The translations under genes were made by a program, and so were the position numbers. From assembly GCA_022402535.1 (NCBI GenBank), contig JAKRSD010000020.1, positions 62,001-126,000 on the forward strand: a stretch of DNA of 64,000 bases. Direction: 5' to 3'. Below, in pieces: positions 34,408 to 42,421 of the stretch (within the stretch, counting starts at the first letter, position 1; each line of letters starts with the position of its first letter). Below the pieces are notes generated by a model. It was not told where the DNA came from. It worked only from the letters and a program-made list of their open reading frames with translations, and ran no database searches. Source of the DNA: Flavobacteriales bacterium (GTDB lineage Bacteria > Bacteroidota > Bacteroidia > CAIKAF01).

Positions 34408-34737
34408 AGCGCAAAAAGTTTTTACGGGTTTCCATAACCGAATAAACCGGTTTCGGGCTGAAAACAGCATTACGCATCAACGCAACACATAAAGCCATTT
34501 ATTGAGGGCGTGGAGAACCCGCCGTGCAAAACCTGCCCGTATTCCGTCTTTCCGCTGTAGTCCTCACCCTGCCTCATGGGTATTGGGAATCGGTGAATAA
34601 CCCCACTTTTAATTATGGCGAATTCGCCATAATTAAAAATCAAGCTAGTTTTATATTTCTCCAAAATGATTACTTTGCAAAAAAATTACATTTGCTCAAA
34701 ATGTTGTCGATATCTAATAAGATAGAGAGAATTAACT
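34408..34737. other. Gap and promoter region before the dndC remnant
   Basis: No gene supported. The segment 34475-34600 shows no recognisable feature. The perfect palindrome (34607-34638) lies here, followed by an AT-rich stretch with a near-match -7 box (TTACTTTG, about 34669-34676) and then the ATG of the dndC remnant. Confidence 0.55.
34607..34638. promoter_or_regulatory. Perfect 32-bp palindrome (likely operator)
   Basis: The left half TTTTAATTATGGCGAA is exactly the reverse complement of the right half. It sits about 100 bp upstream of the dndC-like remnant. A diverged relative with 25 of 32 matching bases occurs at 37685-37716 just before the KilA-N gene. The even-length dyad and repetition at two promoters suggest a binding site for a dimeric regulator; identity unknown. 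Confidence 0.6.
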
Positions 34738-34854
34738 ATGTCACTAAATATACAGCATTTAGAAAACGAAATAATAGACCAATACCTCTACGACGAACAT
34801 CCATCAAGACCCTGGATTATTGGATTTAGTGGGGATGGCTTTATCATAAAATAG
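34738..34854 (+). pseudogene. dndC: N-terminal stump of a DndC-like phosphoadenosine-phosphosulfate-type sulfurtransferase
   Basis: The 38-codon frame begins MSLNIQHLENE and reaches PWIIGFSG, which matches the start of DndC proteins up to the PP-loop GFSGGKDS. It then shifts to DGFIIK and stops; the rest of the ATP-binding loop and the entire enzyme are missing. A deletion junction near 34833-34836 would explain this. The stop lies one base before the HNH nuclease start, as if a downstream gene was brought up against the stump. Non-functional as a sulfurtransferase. Confidence 0.6.
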
Positions 34855-34855
34855 T

Positions 34856-35818
34856 GTGCAGGAATTATTACACAAATATCTAAAAGCGTTCAAAAAGCTA
34901 AGAATAGACAGAGCTCATGGAGTTGCTCCACATAAACCTGTTTTGCTAATTTCTGTATTGCAAACATTCCAAAATGGATTAAACAACAACCAAAAGATCT
35001 ACATAACTCCAGAGTTAGTAGCATTCTTCAAATTAAATTGGAATTCTCTTGTAACTTCAAATCACGATTGTCGTTTCGCATTACCCTTCTATCATTTAAC
35101 AAGCGATAAATTTTGGAAACTTATTCCAAACTCTGGCTTTGAAAATATTCTTCAAATATCAGCATCTATGCGAAGTTTCGCCAACTTAAATGCTGCTGTC
35201 AACTGTGCAATAATAGATGAAGAACTATTTGAATTGATGATGGATAAAAAAGGTAATGAAATTTTGACCCAGTTTTTATTGGATGAATATTTCCCAAACC
35301 GTGAAAGCAATTTCAATAATTCATCGGACGGTCAGCAAAATTTATTTGATGAAATAGAAAATAAAATTCTTATGGAACCATCCGAAGAATATCAACAAGA
35401 AATTAAGTATCTTCTTGAACAGAAAAACGAAGAAGAAATTTTTCTGCGAGGGAGCTTATTCAAAAGAGAGATTCCCAAAATATATAACAACACTTGTTGC
35501 ATTTCAGGGATGAAAATTGATGCAACTATCAATGTTTCTATGATTGATGCTTGCCACATTGTGCCATTCAGTGTAAGTTATGATGATACTATTAAGAACG
35601 GAATTGCGTTGTGTCCGAACCTTCATAGAGCATTTGACAGAGGATTGATTGCTGTTGACGAAAGTTATAGAGTTGTTGTTTCAAAGTCTTTTAAAGAGCA
35701 TGAAACGAATTATAGTATTAGGGCTTTTGAGGGTAATGAGATTATGTTGCCATATTTGAAAAAATTTTATCCTAAAATAGAGAATTTTCAATGGCATTTA
35801 AAAAACGTTTTCAAATAA
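34856..35818 (+). CDS. Phosphorothioate-dependent-type HNH restriction endonuclease (sulfur-binding domain + HNH)
   Basis: A 320-aa protein. The N-terminal 140 residues resemble the sulfur-binding domain of ScoMcrA-type enzymes: RAHGVAPHKPVLLIS (19-33) and FALPFYHLTSDKFWKL (74-89). The C-terminus is an HNH_2 nuclease with His234 (ACHIVP), Asn248 (IKNGIAL) and His257 (CPNLHR). Enzymes of this type cut DNA near phosphorothioate linkages, and they are often encoded beside dnd genes. I take the GTG at 34856 as start since it gives the expected N-terminus and there is no nearby ATG. It leads a chain of tightly packed small genes. Confidence 0.8.
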   Translation: MQELLHKYLKAFKKLRIDRAHGVAPHKPVLLISVLQTFQNGLNNNQKIYITPELVAFFKLNWNSLVTSNHDCRFALPFYHLTSDKFWKLIPNSGFENILQISASMRSFANLNAAVNCAIIDEELFELMMDKKGNEILTQFLLDEYFPNRESNFNNSSDGQQNLFDEIENKILMEPSEEYQQEIKYLLEQKNEEEIFLRGSLFKREIPKIYNNTCCISGMKIDATINVSMIDACHIVPFSVSYDDTIKNGIALCPNLHRAFDRGLIAVDESYRVVVSKSFKEHETNYSIRAFEGNEIMLPYLKKFYPKIENFQWHLKNVFK

Positions 35819-36024
35819 TGAAAATATCACTTATTCAGCCCATGAAATGCTTTGATATGTTTGATAATGAAATCAATGAAGGAGATTTGTTGGATGTTCA
35901 AATTGATCCCATTCCGAGAAAATTTTATAGGAAGTCGGATGGTGAGCTATATTTTAATCCATATGGAAAAGAAGAAAAAGTGTCTGCATATTTTAAAAAT
36001 GACTTAATCAAAGTAAATCAATGA
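35818..36024 (+). CDS. Small hypothetical protein, 68 aa
   Basis: Begins MKISLIQPMKCFDMFD; its ATG overlaps the stop of the nuclease gene (TAATG), so the two are coupled. Acidic/mixed, no membrane segment. The segment NEINEGDLLDVQ could be a small beta-barrel or SH3-like fold, as in YopX-type proteins, but I do not claim this. Likely an accessory gene of the island. Confidence 0.6.
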   Translation: MKISLIQPMKCFDMFDNEINEGDLLDVQIDPIPRKFYRKSDGELYFNPYGKEEKVSAYFKNDLIKVNQ

Positions 36025-36134
36025 CTTTCATTTATATATTCCTTTCAGCCCTTGCGATTCTCCTTATATTGAATATCATTCCCGCCTTAAAACCTATTAA
36101 GAAAGAATCAGGGAATGAACAATTTAATATCTAA
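36021..36134 (+). CDS. Very small membrane protein, 37 aa
   Basis: ATGA overlaps the previous stop. The sequence MTFIYIFLSALAILLILNII is one hydrophobic helix followed by a short polar tail ending QFNI. Single-TM miniprotein; it is in the middle of a tightly packed gene run (next gene begins 4 bp later), which argues that it is translated. Confidence 0.5.
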   Translation: MTFIYIFLSALAILLILNIIPALKPIKKESGNEQFNI

Positions 36135-36138
36135 CATC

Positions 36139-36396
36139 ATGACAAAAGAAGAAACATACGAGTTTATAGGCGATTTAGCAATTAGCTTATATACTAAGAA
36201 GATTAAAATTAGCCTTACTGCATTAAACACCATCTTAGCTGATAATGGGGCGGAATACGGAAACAACAGAGGTTTGGCCGCTGGCATTGGTGGTGCTTAT
36301 CGGTATTGGAAAAGTAAGGACCCTGTTGTTCATCATGCAATAGCTTATACATTCAATGATAAGGACGGTGAACCAGCATGGATGAAGTATGAATAA
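36139..36396 (+). CDS. Small hypothetical protein, 85 aa
   Basis: Starts MTKEETYEFIGDLAIS. Contains a glycine-rich segment GLAAGIGGAYRYWKSK and a C-terminal FNDKDGEPAWMKYE. I do not recognise it. It overlaps the following gene by 8 bp. The compact order with the nuclease suggests one transcript. Confidence 0.6.
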   Translation: MTKEETYEFIGDLAISLYTKKIKISLTALNTILADNGAEYGNNRGLAAGIGGAYRYWKSKDPVVHHAIAYTFNDKDGEPAWMKYE

Positions 36397-36697
36397 AACG
36401 TTTCAAAAAGTAATACCAATTATTACGCTTTCAGAATTTCTAGAAAAGGCTAGAAAAGTAAAATCGTTTACCAGTTCTAACGGTAGACGATATGAAGTTC
36501 AGCGAATTGAAAATGATGAACTATTTTTTCTTCGTTTAGACGCTAAGTCAGATGAAGAATGGAGCATGAATTTGAAAGAAGTTTACAGGGCTTACGAAGA
36601 ACTTGACGATTTTGCAACGGTAAATTTTAAACCTTTCGTTCCCATTGCACATTCACCAGCAAGAGGTTTGTTGCTTCATTTGGGTATGTTGGAGTAG
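36389..36697 (+). CDS. Hypothetical protein, 102 aa
   Basis: Starts MNKTFQKVIPI. The central part has a charged loop FTSSNGRRYEVQRIENDELFFLRL and a helical segment LKEVYRAYEELDDF. No family recognised. It is the last of the plus-strand run and converges with the mini-HTH gene on the other strand. Confidence 0.6.
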   Translation: MNKTFQKVIPIITLSEFLEKARKVKSFTSSNGRRYEVQRIENDELFFLRLDAKSDEEWSMNLKEVYRAYEELDDFATVNFKPFVPIAHSPARGLLLHLGMLE

Positions 36698-36856
36698 TTA
36701 TTTCATTTGCTTCAAAACGCTTTCAGAAGCATATAAAAAAGCGTTTCCTTTTTTGATGAATTCGAGTTTTCCTGCTTCACGCAGATGCATCACATCACAG
36801 GCTCGTATTTTTAGCGTTTTCATTACCTCTTTGCTTTTAAGCCATTTTTGTTCCAT
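36698..36856 (-). CDS. Small helix-turn-helix (excisionase-like) protein, 52 aa
   Basis: Reads MEQKWLKSKEVMKTLKIRAC and continues to DVMHLREAGKLEFIKKGNAF. This fits a MerR/excisionase-like winged HTH (HTH_17) with the pattern L.S.EVM..L.I....V..L...G.L.F.K.G. The start overlaps the KilA-N stop (TAATG), so it is coupled to that gene. Such proteins act as directionality factors or small repressors. Confidence 0.6.
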   Translation of the reverse strand: MEQKWLKSKEVMKTLKIRACDVMHLREAGKLEFIKKGNAFLYASESVLKQMK

Positions 36857-37680
36857 TACTTTAACTTTTTCAATCCCTTTGCGTTTACCAAACTTTTCAT
36901 TTGGGTAATGGCAATTTGGTTGAGTTGTATTAATCTTTCTTTTTGCATCAACCCCTGATGAATTAGCACCGCATTGATACTTTCAAGATTTGATAACACT
37001 ACCAATTGCTCAATGCTGGCATGGTCGCGTATGTTGCCTTCTAATTTTGGGTTAGCATCTCTCCATGCTGCGGCAGTAATACCAAACAACGCCACATTTA
37101 ATAAATCAGCTTCCGTAGCGTATGTATGGCTTGCTTGTTTGCCGGTGATGGTTTGGGGTATAAGTTTTTCTTTGATGGCATCGGTATGTATGTGATAGTT
37201 AACCTTGGCTAAGGTGCGTTGTAAATTCCATTCTAGTTTTAGGCGGTTATTTTCATCTTCTTTTAGGCGTTGAAATTCTTTGATGAGGTAAAGTTTAAAA
37301 CCCGAACTTACCCATGATGCGAATTCAAAAGCAATATCTTTCTGTGCAAATGTTCCTCCGTTATTTCCCGGTTTTGATACAATGCCTTTGGCATTGGTGC
37401 TTTCAATCCATTTTGTAGGAGACATGGTAAAAGAATTGCTCCCGGCTTCAAACAGAAAGGAGTCGAATTCGACCCCTTTGAAATCAGGATTATTTAATTG
37501 TTCCCAAAGCCCCAAAAACTCCAATGTGGTTCGGTTTCGCATCCAGTTTTTTACAACATCTTTTGGCTCTTCTGCGTTTTTCTGCCGCGCTATATCCGTA
37601 AGTGAGATATAATCTTCATTATTGATTTTTAGCGTTGCTATCGAAAAGCCTTTTACGATTATGATTTCTTTTTTTGCCAT
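36856..37680 (-). CDS. KilA-N domain protein
   Basis: A 274-aa putative DNA-binding protein with the KilA-N fold: YISLTDIARQKN near the N-terminus, PKDVVKNWMRNRTTLEFLG, then WIESTNAKGIVSKPGNNGGTF and DIAFEFASWVSSGFKLYL. Such proteins are common on phages and mobile islands of Bacteroidota, often as regulators. It lies just downstream of the desulfurase gene in the same direction, with a palindrome relative 5 bp before its start, suggesting autoregulation. Confidence 0.85.
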   Translation of the reverse strand: MAKKEIIIVKGFSIATLKINNEDYISLTDIARQKNAEEPKDVVKNWMRNRTTLEFLGLWEQLNNPDFKGVEFDSFLFEAGSNSFTMSPTKWIESTNAKGIVSKPGNNGGTFAQKDIAFEFASWVSSGFKLYLIKEFQRLKEDENNRLKLEWNLQRTLAKVNYHIHTDAIKEKLIPQTITGKQASHTYATEADLLNVALFGITAAAWRDANPKLEGNIRDHASIEQLVVLSNLESINAVLIHQGLMQKERLIQLNQIAITQMKSLVNAKGLKKLK

Positions 37681-37684
37681 GTTG

Positions 37685-37716
37685 TTTTAATTGTGGCGAA
37701 TATGTCATATTTAATT
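37685..37716. promoter_or_regulatory. Diverged copy of the 32-bp palindrome
   Basis: TTTTAATTGTGGCGAATATG and the following 12 bases match 25 of 32 positions of the perfect palindrome at 34607-34638. The left half is almost intact and the right half more diverged. It overlaps the last codons of the desulfurase gene and ends 5 bp before the KilA-N start codon. Confidence 0.5.
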
Positions 37717-38892
37717 TACCATGGCCCTCAGATTACTGACTACATTTTTTACCGAATCTATAACCATATCCATTTCCTTTTTTGTATTGAATTTCCCGAT
37801 AGAAAAACGAATAGAACTAAATGCAGCCACTTCATCTAAGCCCATAGCCGTTAAAACGTGAGAAGGCTCAATAGATGCAGAAGTGCAAGCACTTCCATTG
37901 CTCACTGCAATTAAAGGTAAATTGTTTTCAGGATTACTTAAACCCATAATAACAGCATCCGAGTCAGCACCTCTAAAGAGAATGTTTGAAGTATTGAATA
38001 AACGTGAGGTAGTGTTTCCGTTTACAGAAGTTCCCTCAATTTTGAGTAATTCGGTTTCTAAATAATCTCTCAAAGCACCAATGCTTTCAGCGTTTTTAGG
38101 TAACTCTCTTTTTGCAATGGCACAGGCCTCACCTAAGGCGACAATCCCTGGGACATTAAGCGTTCCACTTCTCAGCCCCTTTTCGTGACCACCACCATGT
38201 AGTAATGCAGGTATTTTGACACGGTTCATTCTTTGACGAACATACAAAGCACCGACACCTTTCGGTGCATATAACTTATGACCGCTTAAACAAAGTAAAT
38301 CAATGCCGAGTTCATCCACATTGACAGCTATTTTGCCGACAGCTTGTGTAGCATCCGACATAAACAAAGCACCAACACCATGAGACAATTCAGCAATTTC
38401 TTTTATGGGTTGTATGACACCTGTTTCATTGTTGGCAAGCATGACAGACACCAATATGGTATCATCACGCAGGACAGTTTTGAGTTCATCTAAATCAATC
38501 AAACCATCTGGCTTGACAGGCAGGCAAGTAACTTCAAAACCTTTGGTTTCCAAATATTGACAAGTATCTAAGACGGCACTATGTTCAGTTGACACCGTAA
38601 CAATGTGTTTTCCTTTTGACTGGTAATTTTCAGCGACACCTTTAATGGCGAGGTTTATCGCCTCGGTTGACCCACTCGTAAAGACAATTTCGTGTGCTTC
38701 TGCTTCAATCAACTCAGCCACTTGAACTCTGGCAGACTTGACAGCTTCGTAAGCATACACTCCAAACTGATGTGTGCTATTGGCATTTGCAAACTCATTT
38801 GTAAGAAATGGCATCATCGCATCCAACACCCTTTTATCAATTTGGGTAGTGGCGTTATTATCTAAATAAATGACTTGTTTTTTTGCTTCCAT
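37711..38892 (-). CDS. Cysteine desulfurase, IscS/DndA type
   Basis: A 393-aa PLP enzyme that releases sulfur from cysteine as a persulfide. The start MEAKKQVIYLDNNATTQID holds the family N-terminus, EHSAVLDT the PLP-stacking His, SDATQAVGKI and SGHKLYAPKGVGAL the PLP-binding Lys, and NGSACTSASIEPSHVL the catalytic Cys loop. The long Cys loop is of the IscS group. In this setting, next to a phosphorothioate nuclease and a dndC stump, it may be DndA, which supplies sulfur for DNA phosphorothioation, but a second housekeeping NifS-like enzyme is equally possible. Confidence 0.88.
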   Translation of the reverse strand: MEAKKQVIYLDNNATTQIDKRVLDAMMPFLTNEFANANSTHQFGVYAYEAVKSARVQVAELIEAEAHEIVFTSGSTEAINLAIKGVAENYQSKGKHIVTVSTEHSAVLDTCQYLETKGFEVTCLPVKPDGLIDLDELKTVLRDDTILVSVMLANNETGVIQPIKEIAELSHGVGALFMSDATQAVGKIAVNVDELGIDLLCLSGHKLYAPKGVGALYVRQRMNRVKIPALLHGGGHEKGLRSGTLNVPGIVALGEACAIAKRELPKNAESIGALRDYLETELLKIEGTSVNGNTTSRLFNTSNILFRGADSDAVIMGLSNPENNLPLIAVSNGSACTSASIEPSHVLTAMGLDEVAAFSSIRFSIGKFNTKKEMDMVIDSVKNVVSNLRAMVN

Positions 38893-38996
38893 TTCTATTC
38901 GACAAATTTATGAAATTGAAGGGTTGCATCTTGTTTTTTTAGAAATACTCTAGAACAAAATATATAACTCATTCATAAAATGAGTTCTTCAACCCC

Positions 38997-40784
38997 TCAC
39001 CTCTTAATCACGCGGGTAGATAGCACCCGGTTTTCTAAGGCCACCGAGAGTACATATACCCCCGCCGGCAAGTGCGATAAGTCTACCTCAATTTGGGTTT
39101 CGTTTCCTAACGCCGATACATCTACCGAAAACAGCGATTTCCCCGATAAATCGGCAATCCACAGCTTTTGTATGCCCAAAGTACCCACCTTGTCAATAAG
39201 TCCCACAAATACCCTGTCGCCCGTAGGATTGGGATACACCACCCCGATTACCGATTCGGTGGCAGGCATTTCCTGAATGCCCACATACGAATTGTCGGGC
39301 ACGGTAAAACACGAAAGGGTGATATTGTCTTCGTCAATCACACAGAGGCGCACGGAGTCGTTACCGAATACTTCAATTTTACCGAATCCGTTTTTAAAAT
39401 TCAGGTTATCAATTCCGTTTCCGCCCCTGTTCCAAAGCGAATCTTTTACCGACGGATAACCCAAGAGCAGCGAGGTGGCATTAATCTGATACGCCAATTC
39501 GGTGGTGGTTACGCTCATGCCGCTGGCATTCAGTTCGGGGAAACCGGCATTTACGCCGTTGTCCATCACATTATGGTGGGTATCGCCCGTTACCCAGATT
39601 ACATTTTTTATCTGGTTTTGGGACACAAAATTCAACACGGCATCCTGGTCTTCGGGGTATCCGGCCCAATATCCGGCAAAAGAACCCGCAATGCGGAATC
39701 CGGTGCCGTATTGTCCCGCGATTTCAAACGGCAGCCCCTGCAGACCCATGCCCACATCAATCAGCCGGCGTATGCCCCGGTTAAAGGGAACGCCGCAAAC
39801 CACAAATTTCCATTGGGCGGTGGAATTCTGAAGTCCGTCCAACAGCCATTGCAACTGCTGTGTACCCAAAATGGAATGCCCCGGCGGCGGACTGTAGGTC
39901 CAATGATTATTAATCGAATCATACACAAAAGCGCGGGTGGGAGAATCGGCAAAAGAACGGGCATCCGTTACAAAAAACTCGCAATTGCCCATGGTAAATT
40001 TGTGATATACCCCGATGGAGGTGTCTGGACAGGGATACCCCGGAAAATAATCTACATAACCCTTAATGGCATTTTGCCAATGGGCCGCAGGAATGGAATC
40101 TATATTAAAGAAATTGTACACCTGATTGTTGCTGATATTGAAATCTACACTGTACCAAAGTTCGCGGTTGGGTCCGGCGGCATCATCGTCGTCGGGCATA
40201 TAATCCATGGGCACTTCAAACAGCATTTCGGTCATGTTTACTTCCTGATAGCGGCGGCGCCAGGCTTCCTGCACCATAGAAAAATCGCCTGGATAGGTAT
40301 TGGGCAACTGATAACTGGGATAGGTATAATCGCCGGTATGAATAAACAGATTGGGCTGATGCAGGGGCATCACTTCAAACACCTTCATATTCACTGTTTC
40401 CTGACAGGAGCCGGTGGTAAACACGTAATTTCCGGGCGAACCGGGCGTGGGAAAAGAACGGAACTTTCCGGAACGGCTATCCAGAGTGGCCCCGAACCGG
40501 AAACGCACATAATACATTTGGTATGCATTCAAACCGGAAAGGTTTACAATCACCGACTGATCGTCGAGTGCCGTGGTTTGAACAGGCACGGATTGCACAT
40601 TGGTAAAATTGGGCGATTCGCTGATTTCGAGCGTGAAGTTTTGTGGCGTCTGCGTGCGAATGTAAACCCTTGCCGACTGATGGGTCAATCCGCCGAAAAC
40701 AGGCCCGTGGGAAATAAACTGGGCACATAGCCACACAGGCAAAAGGGAAAAAACGGACGATAAAAAAGAAAATCTGAACATCAT
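38997..40784 (-). CDS. PhoD-like metallophosphatase with T9SS sorting domain
   Basis: A 595-aa secreted phosphatase-like protein: signal peptide to CAQ, an N-terminal fibronectin-like domain, then the PhoD catalytic domain with TGSCQE, HTGDYTYPSYQLP, MDYMPDDDDA, TDARSFADSP, and WVTGDTHHNVMD. The last 80 residues start GVVYPNPTGDRVFVG, the type A T9SS C-terminal sorting domain. It should be exported by the type IX system and cut phosphodiesters or phosphomonoesters at the surface. Two adjacent ATGs begin the gene; I use the first. Confidence 0.9.
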   Translation of the reverse strand: MMFRFSFLSSVFSLLPVWLCAQFISHGPVFGGLTHQSARVYIRTQTPQNFTLEISESPNFTNVQSVPVQTTALDDQSVIVNLSGLNAYQMYYVRFRFGATLDSRSGKFRSFPTPGSPGNYVFTTGSCQETVNMKVFEVMPLHQPNLFIHTGDYTYPSYQLPNTYPGDFSMVQEAWRRRYQEVNMTEMLFEVPMDYMPDDDDAAGPNRELWYSVDFNISNNQVYNFFNIDSIPAAHWQNAIKGYVDYFPGYPCPDTSIGVYHKFTMGNCEFFVTDARSFADSPTRAFVYDSINNHWTYSPPPGHSILGTQQLQWLLDGLQNSTAQWKFVVCGVPFNRGIRRLIDVGMGLQGLPFEIAGQYGTGFRIAGSFAGYWAGYPEDQDAVLNFVSQNQIKNVIWVTGDTHHNVMDNGVNAGFPELNASGMSVTTTELAYQINATSLLLGYPSVKDSLWNRGGNGIDNLNFKNGFGKIEVFGNDSVRLCVIDEDNITLSCFTVPDNSYVGIQEMPATESVIGVVYPNPTGDRVFVGLIDKVGTLGIQKLWIADLSGKSLFSVDVSALGNETQIEVDLSHLPAGVYVLSVALENRVLSTRVIKR

Positions 40785-41082
40785 GGGGCTGAACTGTATA
40801 TGCCCAAATGTGCAGAAAGATTTTGAATAGTAGATAAATACGTGAAATAAATAACCCAAAAATAAAACGGCAGAAACAGAATGCGTTTACAGGTAATCCG
40901 CGGATTGGGTTATCCCATAAAAATCTATTTTCTATTTTTTATAAAAAGAGCAACACATTTTGTTTATCAGGTTATTGGTGTGTATGTCATTCTGGTTTCT
41001 ACCTGTTTATGATGCCCATCCGATTTCAGGATAGATGATTATTTATTATTTTTGAAACAGCATCTAAAAATTAATTGTGGAT

Positions 41083-41910
41083 ATGAATAAATTAAAATTA
41101 TTTGAAAGCAAAAAAGTCCGCACCCACTGGGATACAAAAAAGGAAACATGGTATTTTTCAGTGATTGATGTGATTGAAATATTGACGGGAAGTTCAATCC
41201 CCAAACGCTATTGGAGCGATTTAAAAAAGAAGCTCACCAAGGAAGGAAGTCAGCTGTACGAAAATATCGTACAACTGAAATTTGCAGCTGCTGATGGAAA
41301 AAACTATGCTACCGATTGTTTAGACACGCCGAATTTACTTCGTCTTATTCAATCCATCCCATCGCCTAAAGCAGAGCCTTTCAAACAATGGCTGGCAAAA
41401 GTCGGATATGAAAGGATGCAGGAGATACAAGATCCTGAGATGAGTTTAGAAAGAGCTCGGGAAAATTGGCAAAAATTGGGTAGAAGCGAAAAGTGGATTC
41501 AGCAACGAATGACAGGTCAGGAAACCCGCAATAAATTAACCGATTATTGGAAAGAAAGCGGCGTAAAAGAAAAAGATGAATTTGCATTCTTAACCAACAT
41601 TATCCATCAAGAATGGACAGGATTGACAGTGAAGAAACATAAAGATTTGAAAGGTTTAAAATCTCAAAATTTGCGTGACCATATGAGCGAGGCGGAATTG
41701 ATTTTTACGGCATTGGCAGAACTTTCCACCCGCCAAATTGCAGAAACAGAAAAAGCAAAAGGTGTTCAAGAAAATGCCATTGCAGGTAAGAAAGGCGGCA
41801 AAATTGCTAAAGATGCAAGATTGGCATTGGAACAAAAAACCGGGAAAAAAGTGGTAACAAAAGAAAACTTTTTACCCCCGCCAAAAACCAAGAAAAAACT
41901 CGGTAAATGA
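41083..41910 (+). CDS. Bro-N family protein (phage antirepressor-like)
   Basis: A 275-aa protein. The first 110 residues carry the BRO N-terminal domain: RTHWDTKKETWYFSVIDVIE, then YWSDLKKKLTKEGSQLYENI, and LDTPNLLRLIQSIPSPKAEP. The rest is a helical, lysine-rich region. Bro-N proteins are found in phages and integrated elements as antirepressors; here it stands alone, close to repeat family 2. I use the ATG at 41083 rather than a GTG 6 bp earlier. Confidence 0.85.
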   Translation: MNKLKLFESKKVRTHWDTKKETWYFSVIDVIEILTGSSIPKRYWSDLKKKLTKEGSQLYENIVQLKFAAADGKNYATDCLDTPNLLRLIQSIPSPKAEPFKQWLAKVGYERMQEIQDPEMSLERARENWQKLGRSEKWIQQRMTGQETRNKLTDYWKESGVKEKDEFAFLTNIIHQEWTGLTVKKHKDLKGLKSQNLRDHMSEAELIFTALAELSTRQIAETEKAKGVQENAIAGKKGGKIAKDARLALEQKTGKKVVTKENFLPPPKTKKKLGK

Positions 41911-42421
41911 TTAAATTATTTGTCTTAATAACATTCTCTTTTTCTATAGTAACACAAAGTACATATTTTATAAATGCTCACGACGTCCAGATAATAAAAT
42001 GAACAATAAGGAGTAAATCAAGGCTGCGGATTTTTGGAGACAAAAGCCCTGCTTTCGGCAGCGTAGGAAGAAAAAGGCGTTAAGAAACGGCGAAGCCTTG
42101 GAGCTGTTTTAGCCTTTTTTTTCCGGTGCTCCGCAACGCCTCCGGAAGCAGTGCCCTTTCTTTGTTTACTTTCTTTGGGCAAGGCAAAGAAAGTAAAAGC
42201 CCGCCCGGCTTGAGGGCTATGAAAAATTCAATTGAAAATGCCATTTAAGGGTTTTATCTTGAGTAGTGGTTAAATAAATTAAAACAAAAATCGCCAAATT
42301 CTTATTTGAAAATCTCTATAAGCCGCCTCTTGAAAATATAATCACAAATAAATTAAATTTCTCAATTTAGATTAAACCCATCACTTATTAACATCGGGAA
42401 GAATCCACCCTGTTTCCTATT
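41911..42421. repeat. Gap with repeat family 2, copy 2
   Basis: 511 bp without a supported gene. The element (42018-42217) begins TCAAGGCTGCGGATTTTTGG and ends GGCTTGAGGGC, and is inverted relative to the copy at 31115-31440. A perfect 13-bp hairpin TTTACTTTCTTTG-GGCAAGG-CAAAGAAAGTAAA spans 42165-42197. AAGCCCTGCTTTC and CTCCGGAAGCA are shared blocks. The remainder (42220-42421) is AT-rich and shows nothing. Confidence 0.75.

Noticed and set aside
39168-40730. 520-codon open frame on the plus strand
   Set aside because: It is wholly antisense to the PhoD-like gene, whose motifs and T9SS domain are clear; the translation is His/Gly/Arg rich and shows no domain.
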